Below, in pieces: positions 10,543 through 24,390 of a DNA stretch of 64,000 nt. Numbering within the stretch: position 1 is the first letter of the stretch; every line of letters starts with the position of its first letter. Source of the DNA: Diphasiastrum complanatum (Eukaryota > Streptophyta > Lycopodiopsida > Lycopodiales > Lycopodiaceae). The position numbers and the translations under genes are program-made. The notes under the pieces were generated by a model. That model saw only the letters and a list, made by a program, of their open reading frames with translations, ran no database searches and was not told the origin of the DNA. The stretch covers positions 7,950,713-8,014,712 of the forward strand of contig CM055100.1 of NCBI GenBank assembly GCA_029204225.1, written 5' to 3'.

Positions 10543-10915
10543 GTGCATTCTTCTTTTTGTAGCACTCGGATGCAAGGTGCTCCTTCTTTCCACAAAAGAA
10601 GAACTTTTGTTTGGCTTTGTCTTTCTTCTTTCCTTTAGAGCTTGATGCTTAATCATCACTCTTCGCCTCCTTGTATTGGATCTTCTTCTTAGACTTCATT
10701 TTGCCTTTGCTTCATTTTGCCTTTGTCTCACATGTAGGATCCTGCTCTCCTCAGCCACAAGCACACTATGGAGCTTGTCAATAGAAGGTAAGGAATCTTG
10801 TATGGCAAAACTTTGTACTAGATTGGAGAACTCATCTCCAAGACCATTTAGTATGATTTGCACAAGCTCATAATCATGAATTCTTTCACTAATGATAGAA
10901 AGCTCTTTATTGAGA
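10543..10915 (-). pseudogene. Copia gag C-terminal fragment
   Basis: The minus strand reads DYELVQIILNGLGDEFSN, LVQSFAIQDSLPSIDKLHSV, LVAEESRI, then basic linker and a damaged zinc knuckle (FFCGKKEHLASECY) in another frame. It is closest to the gag of C and H1. A TGA follows the QNEAKAK stretch and a frameshift precedes the knuckle. Neither end has an LTR. Confidence 0.8.
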
Positions 10916-11304
10916 AATTATTTTCCACGCTCCAACTATTCAACTATTCTACTATGTTTTTGATACAAAGAGTGGCCTCTCTTATATAACCAAACCCCAA
11001 GGGTTGCCCTTCAATATGACATTTTGTCAATTGTCATGCATTTTGTACCTTCTTTGCACATGTCCCTCCCTTATTAGGGTTCATCTATTCTAGTAGATCC
11101 TCCGACTTGCTCCCCTCCTCCAAATAGGATGTTCTTCGGGGTTTGGAGCGCAACAACCTTGAAGCTTTTTTCACGCTTCTCAAGTTAGGCTTTTCGTTGC
11201 TCTTCCCAAGTGGACCTTCTCTTATATTGCCTTCTTTCCAAAATAGTATGGGCTTAGGCCAAGGAACATTTTGGCCTTATCATTGTTAACTAACCTAGTA
11301 GCTA
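10916..11304. other. No gene recognised
   Basis: Only a TATA-like CTTATATAACC at about 10980 stands out. This could be LTR or junction sequence, but I find no partner copy in the window. Confidence 0.4.
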
Positions 11305-12328
11305 CTATTCAACCCTTATGGGTGTAGTTGGCCCAACATTTTTAAACCATGATTTGTTGCCAGTCATGTGCCTCGTTGCTCCTGAGTCCAAGTACCAATG
11401 TGTATGATCAATGGAATGTTGCGATGCTAATGTTGTCGCAAATGCCGTGCCTTGATCTTCGTTATCACTATCATTATCTTCTTGGACAAAATCGGTCAAC
11501 TACTTCACTTTGCCCCTCTTAATATCCGCCTTCTTTTTGCGACAATCTCTTGCCCAATGTCCAAGATTTTGGCAATAGAAACAATTGCCTTTCTTTTTCT
11601 TGTCTGATGTGGATCCTTGATTGTCATCCTCCACATTCAACTTCTTGGATTGCTTCTTGTATTTATGCTTCCCTTTGGCTAGCATTGCTTGATCTTCCGA
11701 TGTGGGAAGTCGAGTTTTTACCACTTCACACCTTTGTTCCTCCTGTAGGATGATGCCATGAAGATTTTCATATGTTGGTAGTCTCTCCCTTGAAGCAATG
11801 CCACTTGAAAACATTTGGAAATTTTTGAGTAGCCCATTTATAGTTGTGTGAACTAGCTCAACATCTCTTATTGCTTTACCAATAGCTGTTAACTAGTCTC
11901 GTAACTCCTTTATTCGTGTGAAATAGGACCCTATGCCCTCATTTTTCTCCATGCAAACACTTATGAGTTTGGTCCTCAAAAACGTCATTCGAGAGGGGTT
12001 TGCCATTTGAAACTGCATTTTGAGTGCATCCCAAGCGCTTCTTGCTGATACCACTTCACTAATGTGGGCAATAACATGATCCTTCACTGACAAGTTTATC
12101 AAGGATAAGGCCTTCTGCGCCCTTTTGTCAAATGCACGAATATTGGCTGGAGTTGTAGTTGGCCGTTGTTCCACCCCAGTGACAATGTCCCACAGCTCCT
12201 TTCCATGGCAATGTCCCACAACACCTTTCCATGAAAATACTTTTCATTTTGAATTTCCAAATGCTGTAATTGGATACCCCATCCAATCTACTAGCTTCTC
12301 CAAGCACGGATTCTCCCAATCCTGCCAT
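11305..12328 (-). pseudogene. F1: copia gag and protease start
   Basis: Gag begins at 12328 with MAGLGESVLGEASRLDGVSN, related to family A gag. The zinc knuckle is CFYCQNLGHWARDC and the protease begins WYLDSGATRHMTGN. The copy ends at 11305, so integrase, RT and the 3' LTR are gone. Frame breaks are present: a short direct duplication (AATGTCCCACA..CCTTTCCATG, about 12166-12230) near codon 35, and stops near 11896 and 11500. The 5' leader, PBS and LTR lie in order upstream on the minus strand. Confidence 0.85.
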
Positions 12329-13638
12329 TTCGCCAAAAATTGCTCCTATAGCACCTTAATGAGGCCCAATGACAAGCTTATAGAGCAATTTAGACTTCTA
12401 AAAGTCAACTTTAAGGTCTGACCAAAAAAGTTTCATGACCTCCTGCCGCTTTTTTGCCAAATCGGAAGCCAAATCGGTGTCATCCGCCGAAATGCCCTTC
12501 GTCACCAACTCCCAACTACTTGCCCACTAGAATGGTGAAAAGACTTTTGGCGCACTTCAAACACTTTCTCCGCGGCAATTCCTCTATTTTTAGGTACCAC
12601 ACTTGCAGGGTACAGTCCTTTTCTACCCTTAATTTGGAGGATTTTGGCTTTTGGATGGCCTTAAATGGAGAAATGAGCTAAAAGATATGTGCCATTATAG
12701 AAAATCCACTATTTCTTCACAATGAAACAACTTCAAACTTTATGAATTTGGGGACCCAACTCCAATTTCACATTGAAGATTTTTAAAGAAGTTGAAGTGT
12801 AAAAGACTCTTCAATTTCTTAAGGCCTTCTTCAGGGCACCTTTCAAGTCAATCTTCACCATTAGACGAGATCCAACGGCCCACGCTGCTCCTTGAGAGGT
12901 CAATCTTAGCCGTCTATCTTCTAAAGCTTTGATCCGATGGTCTGCAAGCGATGTGGGCACTGCTCCATGCTCCCCTGGCCGCTAGACCCTTCCATACACA
13001 AAATGTTTCTCTCCTCTGGGCGCGCGCGACCTGTCCGTCATGACCCTCTCCATCTCTCTCCTTTGGTTTTCAGACTACAGTGAACAACCAAAAGAGCCTA
13101 GCTGTAAATCGAGCCTGCATCTACACTCTTTCGCGGCTAGTCACAGCTCTTTGATAGCGGATTCGGGCCTCTGAATTGCCCACCTGCACCCTTTTTTAGT
13201 TTCAAAAATATGCTTCTACAGGGAAAGATCCAAGCATGTATAGCTTGAAACCCTTGGCTACCTGCAATTGTCTGATCTTCACAATTTAATGCAATCCCTG
13301 CTCCACGACTTGTTATAACCTTCTAGCATCTTCTTAAAAACTCTAGGGCGCCCACTGTCAATAGTTTATAGCTCCAAAACTAGTTTTCTACTGTGAGAAA
13401 TCAACAACTTTCTCTCTTAACACCCTAGCTGAGGAAACTTCCATAGCTGAGAAGATGGACAATTGCACTTTGAGTGCTTCATGGCTGACCATATAGCATG
13501 CTCTGAGGTCACCCTATTACTTGCTACCCATTTCTTCAAACCACTCTGCAAAGAATTGCTTGCTTGCTAACCGTAAACGGTTCTTTGAATTTTCCCAAAA
13601 TTTGGCTTCTAGCTAACACCAAACTGCTCCACTCCCAG
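12329..13638 (-). other. F1 leader
   Basis: About 1.3 kb lies between PBS and gag. Parts match the family A leaders, for example the segments around 12440-12570 against 24170-24260 and 44760-44870. This shows that F and A share an ancestor in untranslated as well as coding sequence. No gene seen. Confidence 0.7.
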
Positions 13639-13650
13639 GCTCTGATACCA
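13639..13650 (-). other. Primer-binding site of F1
   Basis: GCTCTGATACCA on the plus strand is the reverse complement of TGGTATCAGAGC, directly beside the LTR. Confidence 0.9.
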
Positions 13651-13991
13651 TGTCAAGGATCTTACTGGCAATATAGTTAGCTAATTTGCAAGCAATCTAT
13701 CATCAAACAGATAAGCAGTAAAGAGAGATCACACACCAACCCAAGAGCACACTTTTGAACTATATTTACAAAAGAGACTGAAAGATATATATACACAGTC
13801 TACTTTTTGTGGGGTATTGCTGCATGACAATTCGGTCCCCGTTACGGGACGTGTGTCCCAACTTACACTACGTGTACTGTCAAACTGGCACACATGCATA
13901 CTATCACAAAGACGATAAAAAAACTCGAAATCACTGCTGAACATGGAAAGTCATGAACTATGAGAGAAACTCGGGCTTACTTATTCTAACA
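13651..13991 (-). repeat. 5' LTR of F1 (341 bp)
   Basis: In element orientation it starts TGTTAGAATAAG and ends ATCCTTGACA. F2 at 39979-40330 is the same family on the other strand. Both contain a GGGAC-centred near-palindrome close to an ACGTGT core, recalling the palindrome in the A LTR. Confidence 0.8.
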
Positions 13992-15054
13992 CCACCTTAG
14001 GGGTAGGCTGGGACCCTTATAAAGAGGCAACTATATGCCGACTTTTTTTGCTAATTATCGGGTTTACATGCCGGGTTTTTGTAGTTTTGAAAAATGAAAT
14101 CTCAATATTAGTCCGATTTTTTGTACGAAAATATTGACTAACATTGGCGATGACCACTGGGTAGTATGGTCGCCATACGACGGACCCAAAATCTTTGGCT
14201 CAGAAAATGCTTTCCTTTTGCTGGTACATCATAAGTGTCTTGGTCACATCTTCGGGATCAGCACCTTAGGTGGATGATGCTAACCTGGTTCGTTGTAATT
14301 TAGCTTCCAACAAATCTTTGATCTTTGTTCAATTTGGTACCTTCATTCCTGCAACACAACACCCCGTGACCTAATTTGGAAATATGCACCCACTCCCTCA
14401 GAAGATTATGCCCTTTCAGAACTCTTCTTGGCATGCAAATGCATCTCTTAGAAGAAATTGATATTATGGATGCATATGGCAATACTGTGCCTATTGTGAG
14501 TGTGTTGTGTGTATGTAATGAGGCTTCAGTGTCTTAATTCAAAAAATTGTCTATATTGGTGGAATAACGATAACCATTAAATATTTTTTTTTATAGACAT
14601 TCAAACTGTATTCTCTAAGAACCAATTTAAAGGGGAATAACCACCTATCTTCTTTATACTCATTCTTCTCTCAAGTTTTATATTTTGACAGTAGTCCATG
14701 GAGGATACTTGATGTTCTAAGATCCAATATGCAATACTGGTAGAAGACATTTGTTTTCCGTTAATCTATGGAATCAATTAAAAAAATCGTCCCCACCTCC
14801 TATGGATGTGTGAGGCGTCACTCATTCTCACAAAGTGGTTCAAGATCTGATAGAGATTGTTGATGTCTTTTCGTTTTTTTTTCTTTTCTTTTTCCTTATG
14901 AAGGATGATTTCAAGTTAATGGTTATGGGGAAGAATCTTCTTGGTTGTTTGATATCAGTAGGTGATTCAAATGTATACATTCGTTGCGAACCATCCATCT
15001 TTCTCAAGATGATTGAAGTTCTTCTAAGTTTGGGTAGTAATAATAGGTAGATTG
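13992..15054. other. No gene recognised
   Basis: AT-rich spacer with a TATA-like CTTATAAAGAGG at about 14017. A 71-codon frame at 14835-15050 has no recognisable domain. I find no repeat partner in the window. Confidence 0.5.
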
Positions 15055-15687
15055 TGTGAAGGATTTCAAATCATTCAAGATCCAATCCATGTCCCTAATC
15101 TTTGGTTACAATAAGGAGCAAACCAACAATCCTGCCAATGTAGAAAAATCAGCATTTACATACAAAATAAGATGCAAACTCTAAGAGATACTGATCAAAC
15201 ATGAATCAAAACATAAAATATATTTGTTGTCCGTACAATTATGGTACAATTATAGTACCCTACTATATTTCACACACGTGGAACCAAATATAGCAATAAA
15301 TGATCAATCTACATATAGAATTGCAAGATAACATCATGAGAGTGCACCAATGAGTAGTAGAACCCAAAGATGACCATGTATAATGATGAAATGAGAGAGA
15401 AAAGAGAGAATATGTGTCTCTCCATGACTTACATCCTTTTATAGAGTGTCCAAACCCTACTTGGCCACTTGGCTTTCCCTCCAAAATGTAAACCCTACTA
15501 TTTTTGGATCTAGATTCAATGTACCCAGAGTTCAAATTTGAATCTCTCTCAAAATTGACTACCAACTTTTCCACACTTTCAAAAAGTGTTTATTGAATGT
15601 ATTTTAAACTAATATAACTTCAAAAAGTTTGTCTCTAAGTCTAAAATGAGTTTTGGCCTCATATTGACAATTTACCAAAATATGACT
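15055..15687 (-). repeat. G3: solo G-type LTR
   Basis: It aligns through most of its length with the G LTRs at 58334-58966 and 62504-62991, including CTATAAAAGG (reverse complement at 15435-15444) and an ACACGTGG motif near 15270. The last 35 or so bases of the LTR tip are replaced by other sequence. No PBS, PPT or coding sequence adjoins it, so it is a solo or truncated LTR. Confidence 0.75.
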
Positions 15688-16702
15688 ATGGAGCCTCATG
15701 ATCCCACATTGTTCAAGTTTTTGTTATATATTGTAAAAAAATTTCAATTTCTATATATGTAAATGTGCTATAGTGCCTAAATTCATGTAAAGGCCTATTT
15801 GCACATTGTAAATTCACATTTAGAGTAGAAGTTGCTATAAGAGACGCAATAGCAGATCAGAACCGACATTTTGACGGTTCGTAAACGACATTGAGGTCGG
15901 TGATCGTTCCTATAAGGACAACACTTCGTGCCATTGTACTGACGCATTTCTACACAGAGCTGAGTATCAATAGAGAGAGAAGAGCAAGTTTCTATAGCTT
16001 GAGCATTCTTCCCCTCTGCTATCTTTCACAGAATTACTTCTTATCATTTGAGCGAATACACTCTGTATGATCTGTAATTGATTGCAATACTATTATGTTT
16101 TGCATCACACATATTTTTCACGTTTTACTGAATTTCAGATACTTTAACACGGATTTTCATGCGACACCAACAAGTAACAATTCTGACTAATGTGTGCAGG
16201 GAATTAGCCAAAGCTGTTAAGCATAACTTTTAGTAGAACTTCCTTCAATTCTGAATGAGCTATGTGATCAGATAATGAGATTGTTTGATGCTCTATTTTG
16301 TTTGCTTCCTACGATAAGAACTAATTCTTTGTGTTTGATTAAGAAGAATCTTTAGCCAATGTGATTCTGCTTGATGAATCTATTTGCTAGTTGTTGTCTG
16401 TTCTGATTGTTTACCTGATATCTGAAGAGCCTGAAAGATAAAATAATCTTTACAACTGTAGACCTTGACTAAATCGTTTCATCATTGGTGTTCCTGGATG
16501 CCAATTTACCCAAATATCTTTGGATAACCAGTTATGTCGTTGTAGATTTCATTGTGAATATTATACCTTCTAGTCCATTTACCATCATATATACAGTTAT
16601 CATGCAAAAGATGAGATTATTCTCTCTCTTGGGGAATGATCAAACCTTTTATACTACGTAATTCATCGATTTTTTGGAAATCTATAATGACTAGGCCACC
16701 AC
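15688..16702 (+). repeat. Putative gypsy 5' LTR
   Basis: This region lies immediately 5' of a convincing gypsy PBS and ends CCACCACA. The start is not defined because no second copy is in the window. It contains a promoter-like area (TATCAATAGAGAGAG at 15966) and TTCCTATAAGGACAA at about 15906. Confidence 0.4.
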
Positions 16703-16708
16703 ATAATT

Positions 16709-16725
16709 TGGCGCCGTTGCCGGAG
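16709..16725 (+). other. Gypsy primer-binding site
   Basis: TGGCGCCGTTGCCGG matches the PBS typical of plant Athila/Tat-type Ty3/gypsy elements. A 6-base spacer separates it from the apparent LTR end. Confidence 0.75.
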
Positions 16726-16869
16726 AGATGAATTTCACCTTTTGCAATATTTTTAAGTGTATTACATCAATGAATCTTTCTCATGTAATGCATGCCAAGA
16801 ACATACTCTTAAGCAATTATTGAACAGAAATGTTTAGAGCGTACATAGCGATTAGAAGCATATAGCAAA

Positions 16870-17056
16870 TCTAGAGATTTGTAATTGCAGAATTTGCAAA
16901 ACTCACCAGATAGAGCAAGATTAACACCTGAAGCATTTAATGATCTTCTAATCGCTACTACAGCATTTGTAGATTCATTTGAGGAAAGATCCGTTGAAAC
17001 ACCAAGTTCTACAGATTCACCTGAATCAGATTACAGTGACCCAAATATCATGTAAG
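16870..17056 (+). pseudogene. Possible gypsy gag N-terminus
   Basis: A short frame (LTPEAFNDLLIATTAFVD..., then an acidic SPESDYSDPN stretch) ends in TAA at about 17054. It lies 150 bases past the PBS, where gag should begin. There is no conserved gag core, so the call rests on position. Confidence 0.3.
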
Positions 17057-17630
17057 CCTCCTTCATTGGGAATCTATTGCTAGAAGTATTGTTGCTTCTC
17101 ATGAAACTGAACATAAACAGTAGCATTAATGTCATGGCATTCTTGGAAAGAACTAGGACAACTTGCAACTACCCTACCTGGTGACTTGCATCAAACAAAT
17201 ACTTTCAAACCACCTAACATTCACACTTCCCACATGCAATTTTTTGTACTATGATGAGTTTTCCCACCTTTTGTTAATAAAAATAGATAATTTCTTTTTC
17301 TATCACATTTACATGTACTGTAACACATGTAAAAAAAATAAAATACCAACTTAAGATAGGGCCAAGTGGCTTGCCACACTCCCTTGTTTATACTGCTTGG
17401 ACGAATTCAAGAATACCAAACTTGTAATTCATTGGAAAAAAAATTTATTCCCTAAAGAAATGGCAAATAGGATAAAGCCAATAATCAATTGTAATCAGTT
17501 AACTGCCGATTGGGAATTGGGCATTTGTGTATAAAAGGCTTTCAATTTTCTTGTCTAAGGTGCAACTCTTTAACTACTGTTGTTGGTTCGATGAAAGGGT
17601 ATGCACAACTAAAATGGCCCCGTTTTGCAT
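17057..17630. other. No gene recognised
   Basis: AT-rich spacer. The 63-codon frame at 17163-17354 is composition-driven. Confidence 0.5.
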
Positions 17631-18069
17631 GTAGAAAATGAATGATTCAAATTTGTGTACTTTTGTGGAACCCTTAAAATTGATTGGACCTCTTGTGTTT
17701 GAAGTTGTTGGACATTTCAAGAGTGTGTTTCAATCTTAGAAAGTGCAAAATTTCATAAGATTGTAGGTTGATCATTTTTTGATCAAGTATCATCCATTCT
17801 ATGTGTTGGATTTGCTAGGTTTTGTGCAAGAAAGAGATATAAGAGCTTTCATATCTTTGTGACTTTCTTCTTGAATTCATTTGTTGACTTTCAAGAGAGC
17901 TCTTTGTGCATTGGAACATGTTGAAAAAGAAGATCAAGTCATTGCAACATGGCTACAAATGGAGGCTTCATGTTGGAGAGCAATGACAGGCTTACCTCAA
18001 GCAATTATTCTACTTGGAAGATGAGAATGGAGTCTCTCCTTGAGATGAATGAGTTGATGGACATTGTTG
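17631..18069 (+). pseudogene. G-family leader end and gag start
   Basis: The leader matches 1200-1666 and 59060-59584. Gag starts at 17949 (MATNGGFMLESNDRLTSSNY, then SIW-like STWKMRMESLLEMN) and breaks off after about 40 codons (LMDIVV). This is the N-terminal copia gag domain. The following sequence to 18364 is AT-rich with nothing recognisable. Confidence 0.8.
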
Positions 18070-18364
18070 TAGTTTATTATTGTGTTAAATATGACTTTTG
18101 TAGATGTTACCATAAAGAAAATGCCTTTGAAATAGAATATATAATTAATCAATGCTCGACATTTTCTATTTGTTCTCTTAATTAGTTCAGACATCTATTG
18201 ATATGTTTCTCCAATTCTAAGTGATTGCGAGATGTGTTTGAAATGAAACTTAAGAAATGCAACATCGTATAAAGATGTAAATGTTTTGAAAATATTATAT
18301 ATTGGCCACAAATGTATTGTCTTATAACAAAATTAATTGTGAGATATACATATGAAAAAATATG
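18070..18364. other. No gene recognised
   Basis: AT-rich sequence between the broken G gag and the G5 LTR. Confidence 0.5.
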
Positions 18365-19865
<1,501 letters not shown>

Positions 19866-20007
19866 GTCCACGTTTGCTCTAAAACTTATTTGAAGTGCAT
19901 TTGAAGTGCATTTGAAATGGGTTGTTTTTCTCCTTTTATTCTGTTAATTAGCCTTGGTTCTAATTTAGAACCAATACTTCAAGTAACAAAACCCTCTGTT
20001 TGGGATT

Positions 20008-22185
20008 GCATCTTCTCTTGAGAGTCAGCCTTTTGAGGGGACATCTTTTGTTGATCATACTAAATTTGATATTGTTAAGCCGAATAGTCCAGATAGAGAA
20101 GATCTTGATGAGCAGTTTGAAGTAGAGATCACAAAGGGTTCTAGTAAATATTCTGAGAAGGCTTCTGAGGAAGTTCATGACAAACCATCTGAAACTCCTG
20201 GTTCTAGAACTGATAGTCTCTCTATATACTCATCTGAACATTTCTCAGTTGACTTTCTGAACACCTTTCTGTAAGTTCTACAGGAGTTGAAATGGCCGAT
20301 TCTCCTAATGTTAGGCAAGGGGCTCAGGCCATTAACATATTGCCTACTATTTCAAAACCAGAATCGTTAACACAGCCTATGCCACAATTTTGGGCCACTA
20401 TACAAGAAGGCCCTGAGAAGCACATGAATGACTTCGACAGATTCTGTTTTGCTAATAGGATAACTGATGAGGGCCACCAAATGCTATTGTTCAGTGGTAC
20501 TCTATGCTGCGGTGCTAGTGACTGGTACTATCGGCTGGAGTCTCTTTCTATCAATAACATGGAGAATTTCATCTCCTCATTTCTGAGCGAGTTTCAGATA
20601 CCAAAGTCTTGTGACCACCTGATATATGCTTTGATTGGCAGCCATCAGGAGGATTATGAGACCGTCAAACAATACACTTGGAATATCGATCAAATAGTTC
20701 GGAACCAATAAACACCTGATGGTTGGGTTGTGTCTCTTTACTTGAAAGGACTAAAAAATGCAATCCAAATTGCTGTCAAACAGTTAAACCCTTGCACCAT
20801 GGATGAAGCTACTACCAGAGCATTAGATATTGAGAGTTCTATGATTTCCATTCAAAAGGTGGTGGCTATGACGGAGGGGAAACGGTCCCGATATGCTCCA
20901 AGACCCATTGCCGATGGCACAAATATTCCTCGATGCAATTACACTAATGGTGTCTGACCAGTGTATAGCTACGCACCACTGGCTCCCGTTCAATAGGTTA
21001 TACAACAAATCTTCACAACGTTGCAATGCAGTCACCTTTTATCAGGGCCGATTCAGAGGTGTGCACCTCCTTATCAAGCATGTCCTAATAAAGTTGTTCC
21101 TTCTAGTACTGGTGTCGTTGATCAAGCTAGTTATGAATCTTCTACTTCAAATTTCCATGATATGGTGAAGGACTATATGGATATTTTGAATGAAAATATC
21201 AAAACTTTGACTGTGGATGTCAATTTCTTGAAGCGGCAGCAAAATATTATCGGAGAGTGAAAACCTAACAAACCGAGTGAGGTGTCCTACAAGTATTGAC
21301 AAGGTGCTCACTTGACTAGAGATTGCCCCAATATCAAATGCACAGTTTGTGAAAAGAATGGCCATTTCCGTGATAGGTGCTGGGTAAAGATGAAGACCGA
21401 TAAGGAGGCAACTAATCAACCTGGACCTAAAAATCACAGAATCGCTAGGACCTCTAAAGGTCCGACAGAGCCGGTCAGAATCCTAAAGTGTGGCGACTCC
21501 TCTGAAGATAGACTTGTTATCTTGATCAATCTTGCTAATTTGGAAGCAGATCCAACCTACCTGGTAATGACCAGAGCACAGAAAGTAGCTGCGGCCACTG
21601 GGAAGCAACCCATACCTGATGATCAATTACCTCTTATTCAGGAAGAACCTGAACTGGAGCTTGCACTTGTGCGGGTACAAGACCCACAACCTAGCAATCC
21701 AAAGAAAATGGTCAAGGTAGTGGATCCTCCACCTGGTGGGAGGACTTGGCGGAGAAGGGCAGTTATTGAAGATTATACACCTTTCAAACTTGTCAATCAT
21801 TTGAATGCTACTAAGGTAGATATAAGGTAGATACTAAGGTAGATATAATTCTATGTATCAAATGGCTTCACTCACAAAAACCTGTGGTGGTGAAGTGGAC
21901 AGAGTCACTAATAATAGCATTGAGCAGAATTGTCCAAAATTTGATGCCATAATCGATGGACTGTTGGTCTAGAATGCTATTGTTGATGCTGGTGCAGTTG
22001 TGAATGCTAAAGAAAGAGCTAATACTATGCTTAATCTTGCTGATAACTCTAGGTTGAAGGTAGAAGGTGTTGTATATACCTTACTAGTTAATGTTGCGGG
22101 AAAAATGGCTCGCATTGATTTCCATGTTGTGCAGATGCAGACTGGCAAAGAGGCGTATGAAATGTTGCTTGGCAGGCCATTGTAG
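20008..22185 (+). pseudogene. Gypsy-type gag and protease
   Basis: An acidic N-terminal segment (20008-20275) precedes a gag core from 20292: FWATIQEGPEKHMNDFDRF, LFSGTLCCGASDWYYRL, FLSEFQIPKSCDHLIYALIG and YLKGLKNAIQIAVKQ. A damaged first knuckle (Y-K-Y for C-x-x-C) and an intact CTVCEKNGHFRDRC follow, then VMTRAQK. A retropepsin starts NAIVDAGAVVNAK (about 21973) and ends MLLGRPL. From 20292 to 21830 the frame is uninterrupted except for five or six in-frame stops; a frameshift precedes the protease. RT and integrase are absent. Gag coats the RNA and the protease cleaves the polyprotein; this copy is inactive. Confidence 0.8.
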
Positions 22186-22217
22186 TGCAGGCATCCCAAA
22201 GGGAGCCTAGAACCACA

Positions 22218-22299
22218 ACTTAGTTGAAATTTCACTTTGGCCTCCAAGTTGCCAAAACCAACTAAACTAGTTGACATTTTTCACACTCCCTCTTCAACT
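22218..22299 (-). repeat. G4: G-type LTR tip and polypurine tract
   Basis: In reverse orientation the LTR starts TGTGAAAAATGTCAACTAG, preceded by the purine tract GAAGAGGGAG. The pol frame reads through this tract (LVEEGV) to a TGA formed by the LTR's own first bases, as in G2. The rest of the LTR has gone. Confidence 0.65.
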
Positions 22300-22780
22300 A
22301 GTTTTACCACACAACTTTGATCCATCTTAAGATTGATCCACATTCTAAGAATAGACCTCCTTTCTATGGTTTTGTAATAGCTTTCATAATTGATATAGAT
22401 AATAGTTTCCATGTTGGATGCTTCACCAGTACTTACATCCATTTTACATATTAAGATGAAAAACCAACATAGAATGTAGCATAGAACTAGAATGAATGAA
22501 TTTCTCCATGTTTTCACCTTTGATATCTCTGAAAAATAACAGCAACCAAGCAATAAATGTGAGTGATAACCATTTTGTCACATGTACAATCCATCTTTGT
22601 CCTTCCTCGATATGTATCCACCAAGAAAATCCATGAATGAGCCTCCATCTCCATCTTGCCATAAGCTATCATCATCACTTGATTACTTGAGCATGAATGA
22701 GTGATATAAAGAGAGTCTATTAGCTTCATTTCCATCAAAAAAGCCAGCCAAGAATGCTAGTACAACATGACATAAAACAA
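22300..22780 (-). other. Module M, copy 1
   Basis: This stretch is homologous to 63207-63690 in G2 but lies directly beside the PPT here. Conserved peptide-like segments on the minus strand are HSFM(V/L)K, QDGDGGSFM and GGY...KDK. Stops and frameshifts interrupt it in this copy. It is not RNase H or any copia domain I know. Function unknown. Confidence 0.5.
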
Positions 22781-22793
22781 TGTAACTAGTTTC

Positions 22794-23066
22794 AGTTAGA
22801 GTTAAAGTAGAATCACTGTGTTACTGTACTGTGGGTCCTATCAGTGGATAAGGATCAGTTGGCCTCGCCACTAGGCAAGTCGACGGGACACGCATCCCGC
22901 CAACGGCAACCTGGGTCATGCATGGGTTGCTTGAATGAACAACTATATGTACAGTATAATTTCATTTTGAGAAATACAGTTGCTATGTGAGCTTGTTGTG
23001 GAGAGTGTTTTCTGTCTGTGTTACTGTGTAGCATGATCTGTGTTCCTGTGCAAAGCAAATTCTAAG
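22794..23066 (+). repeat. 5' LTR of A2 (273 bp)
   Basis: It is homologous to 787-1060 and to inverted 40411-40683, with ends AGTTAGAG and ATTCTAAG. The 26-bp palindrome of A1 is eroded here (ACGTGTCC has become ACGCATCC). The PBS follows after one base. Confidence 0.88.
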
Positions 23067-23067
23067 T

Positions 23068-23079
23068 TGGTATCAGAGC
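23068..23079 (+). other. Primer-binding site of A2
   Basis: TGGTATCAGAGC next to the LTR. Confidence 0.9.
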
Positions 23080-24390
23080 TGTACAGAGAGTGTACACAGT
23101 ACAATATCGTCAATAAAGAGAGCTTTGGGAGAACTGTCTTTTGAGAGTTCGGGGTTTACGGTAGGTTGAAGCCAGAAAGAGAAGCACTGGTGCACGGTTT
23201 CTAGTTTATAGAGGCTTGATAAGCTCAGCAGAGGGATTATTAGCCTGTGCATAGCATCAGACAGGGAAAAATTTGATGAAAAATTGACAATTTTGAAGCC
23301 AGCTGAATATTGAAACCGGGTTTGGGGTTACGGTTTTTTATACATAACTGGTGATTTCTTCACAGTTTGTGCACCATTTTGGATGCCGTAAGGACCAGAA
23401 GGAAGCTAATCACATTGTCAACTAGCCATGGAGAGATTCTGAGGTTTATGTCAAAGATTTGTCTCTAGACAGTTAACCTAGCAGATTTGCGGTAAAAGGT
23501 GAAAAAAGCCACTTTGTCAAGTTGAGCTAAAATCACCGTTTCTCCACGGAATTTCTTGAGTGAACACTCTACAGACTTGGAATCAGTAGGGAAACCCTGG
23601 TCTAGGCCTCAGATCATGCTCAAATTGATCCATAGGCGAGTTAGATCAAGCAAAAACGAGTGTGGGGAGGCGTGGCCATAGACAGGGAGGTCTTGGACTA
23701 TTCGTGCGTGGAACCAAAGTGAAACCGTAGTGTTTTGAAGTGGACAGTGTCTACAAGACTCTCCATTGGTGCACGAAAGTGCTCAGATCCGTTGGATAGA
23801 GAAGTTACAAGACCAACGGCTCAGATTGTGCTACCCAGAAGAAATATCCACAGTTTGATCAGATTCAACCATCGGATGGAGTCTGAAGGGTTGTTGAAGA
23901 GTGCCCTGAAGAAGTGAACTGCATTTTGGCCTTCAACTTCATTAAAAATTTTCATACTGAACCTGGAGTTGGGTCCCTTCACAAGTGAAGAGTGAAGTTT
24001 CTTCAAGGTGAAGAAACAGTTCAAAAACTAGAAAAGTCCCTATTTTTGGGTCCTTTGCCCATTTTGACCCAAACGAAAGGCTATAACCTCCAAACGAAGG
24101 GCACCCGGACTGTACCTGCAAGTACGATACAACAAAACAGAGTGATTGCAGTAGAGAAAGTGTTCGAAGTATGCCAAAAGTGATTTCACCATTCCACTGG
24201 GCACGTTGTTGGGAGTTGACGACTGAGTGCATTTCGGAAGGCGATGCCGATTTAGCTTTCAAATTGGTGGAAAAGTGATGAGTGGCCTAGTAAGGAAAAA
24301 AGTGCAGGTCATTATTTTCAACTTCTGACATTGCTGTTGGCCTCGACATACTGTTCTTAGCCTAAGGCAGAAGCTTCAAGCAGTTTTGCG
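23080..24390 (+). other. A2 leader
   Basis: This untranslated leader of about 1.3 kb matches the A3 leader (44635-44999, inverted) near its gag end and more distantly the F1 leader. No gene seen. Confidence 0.75.
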
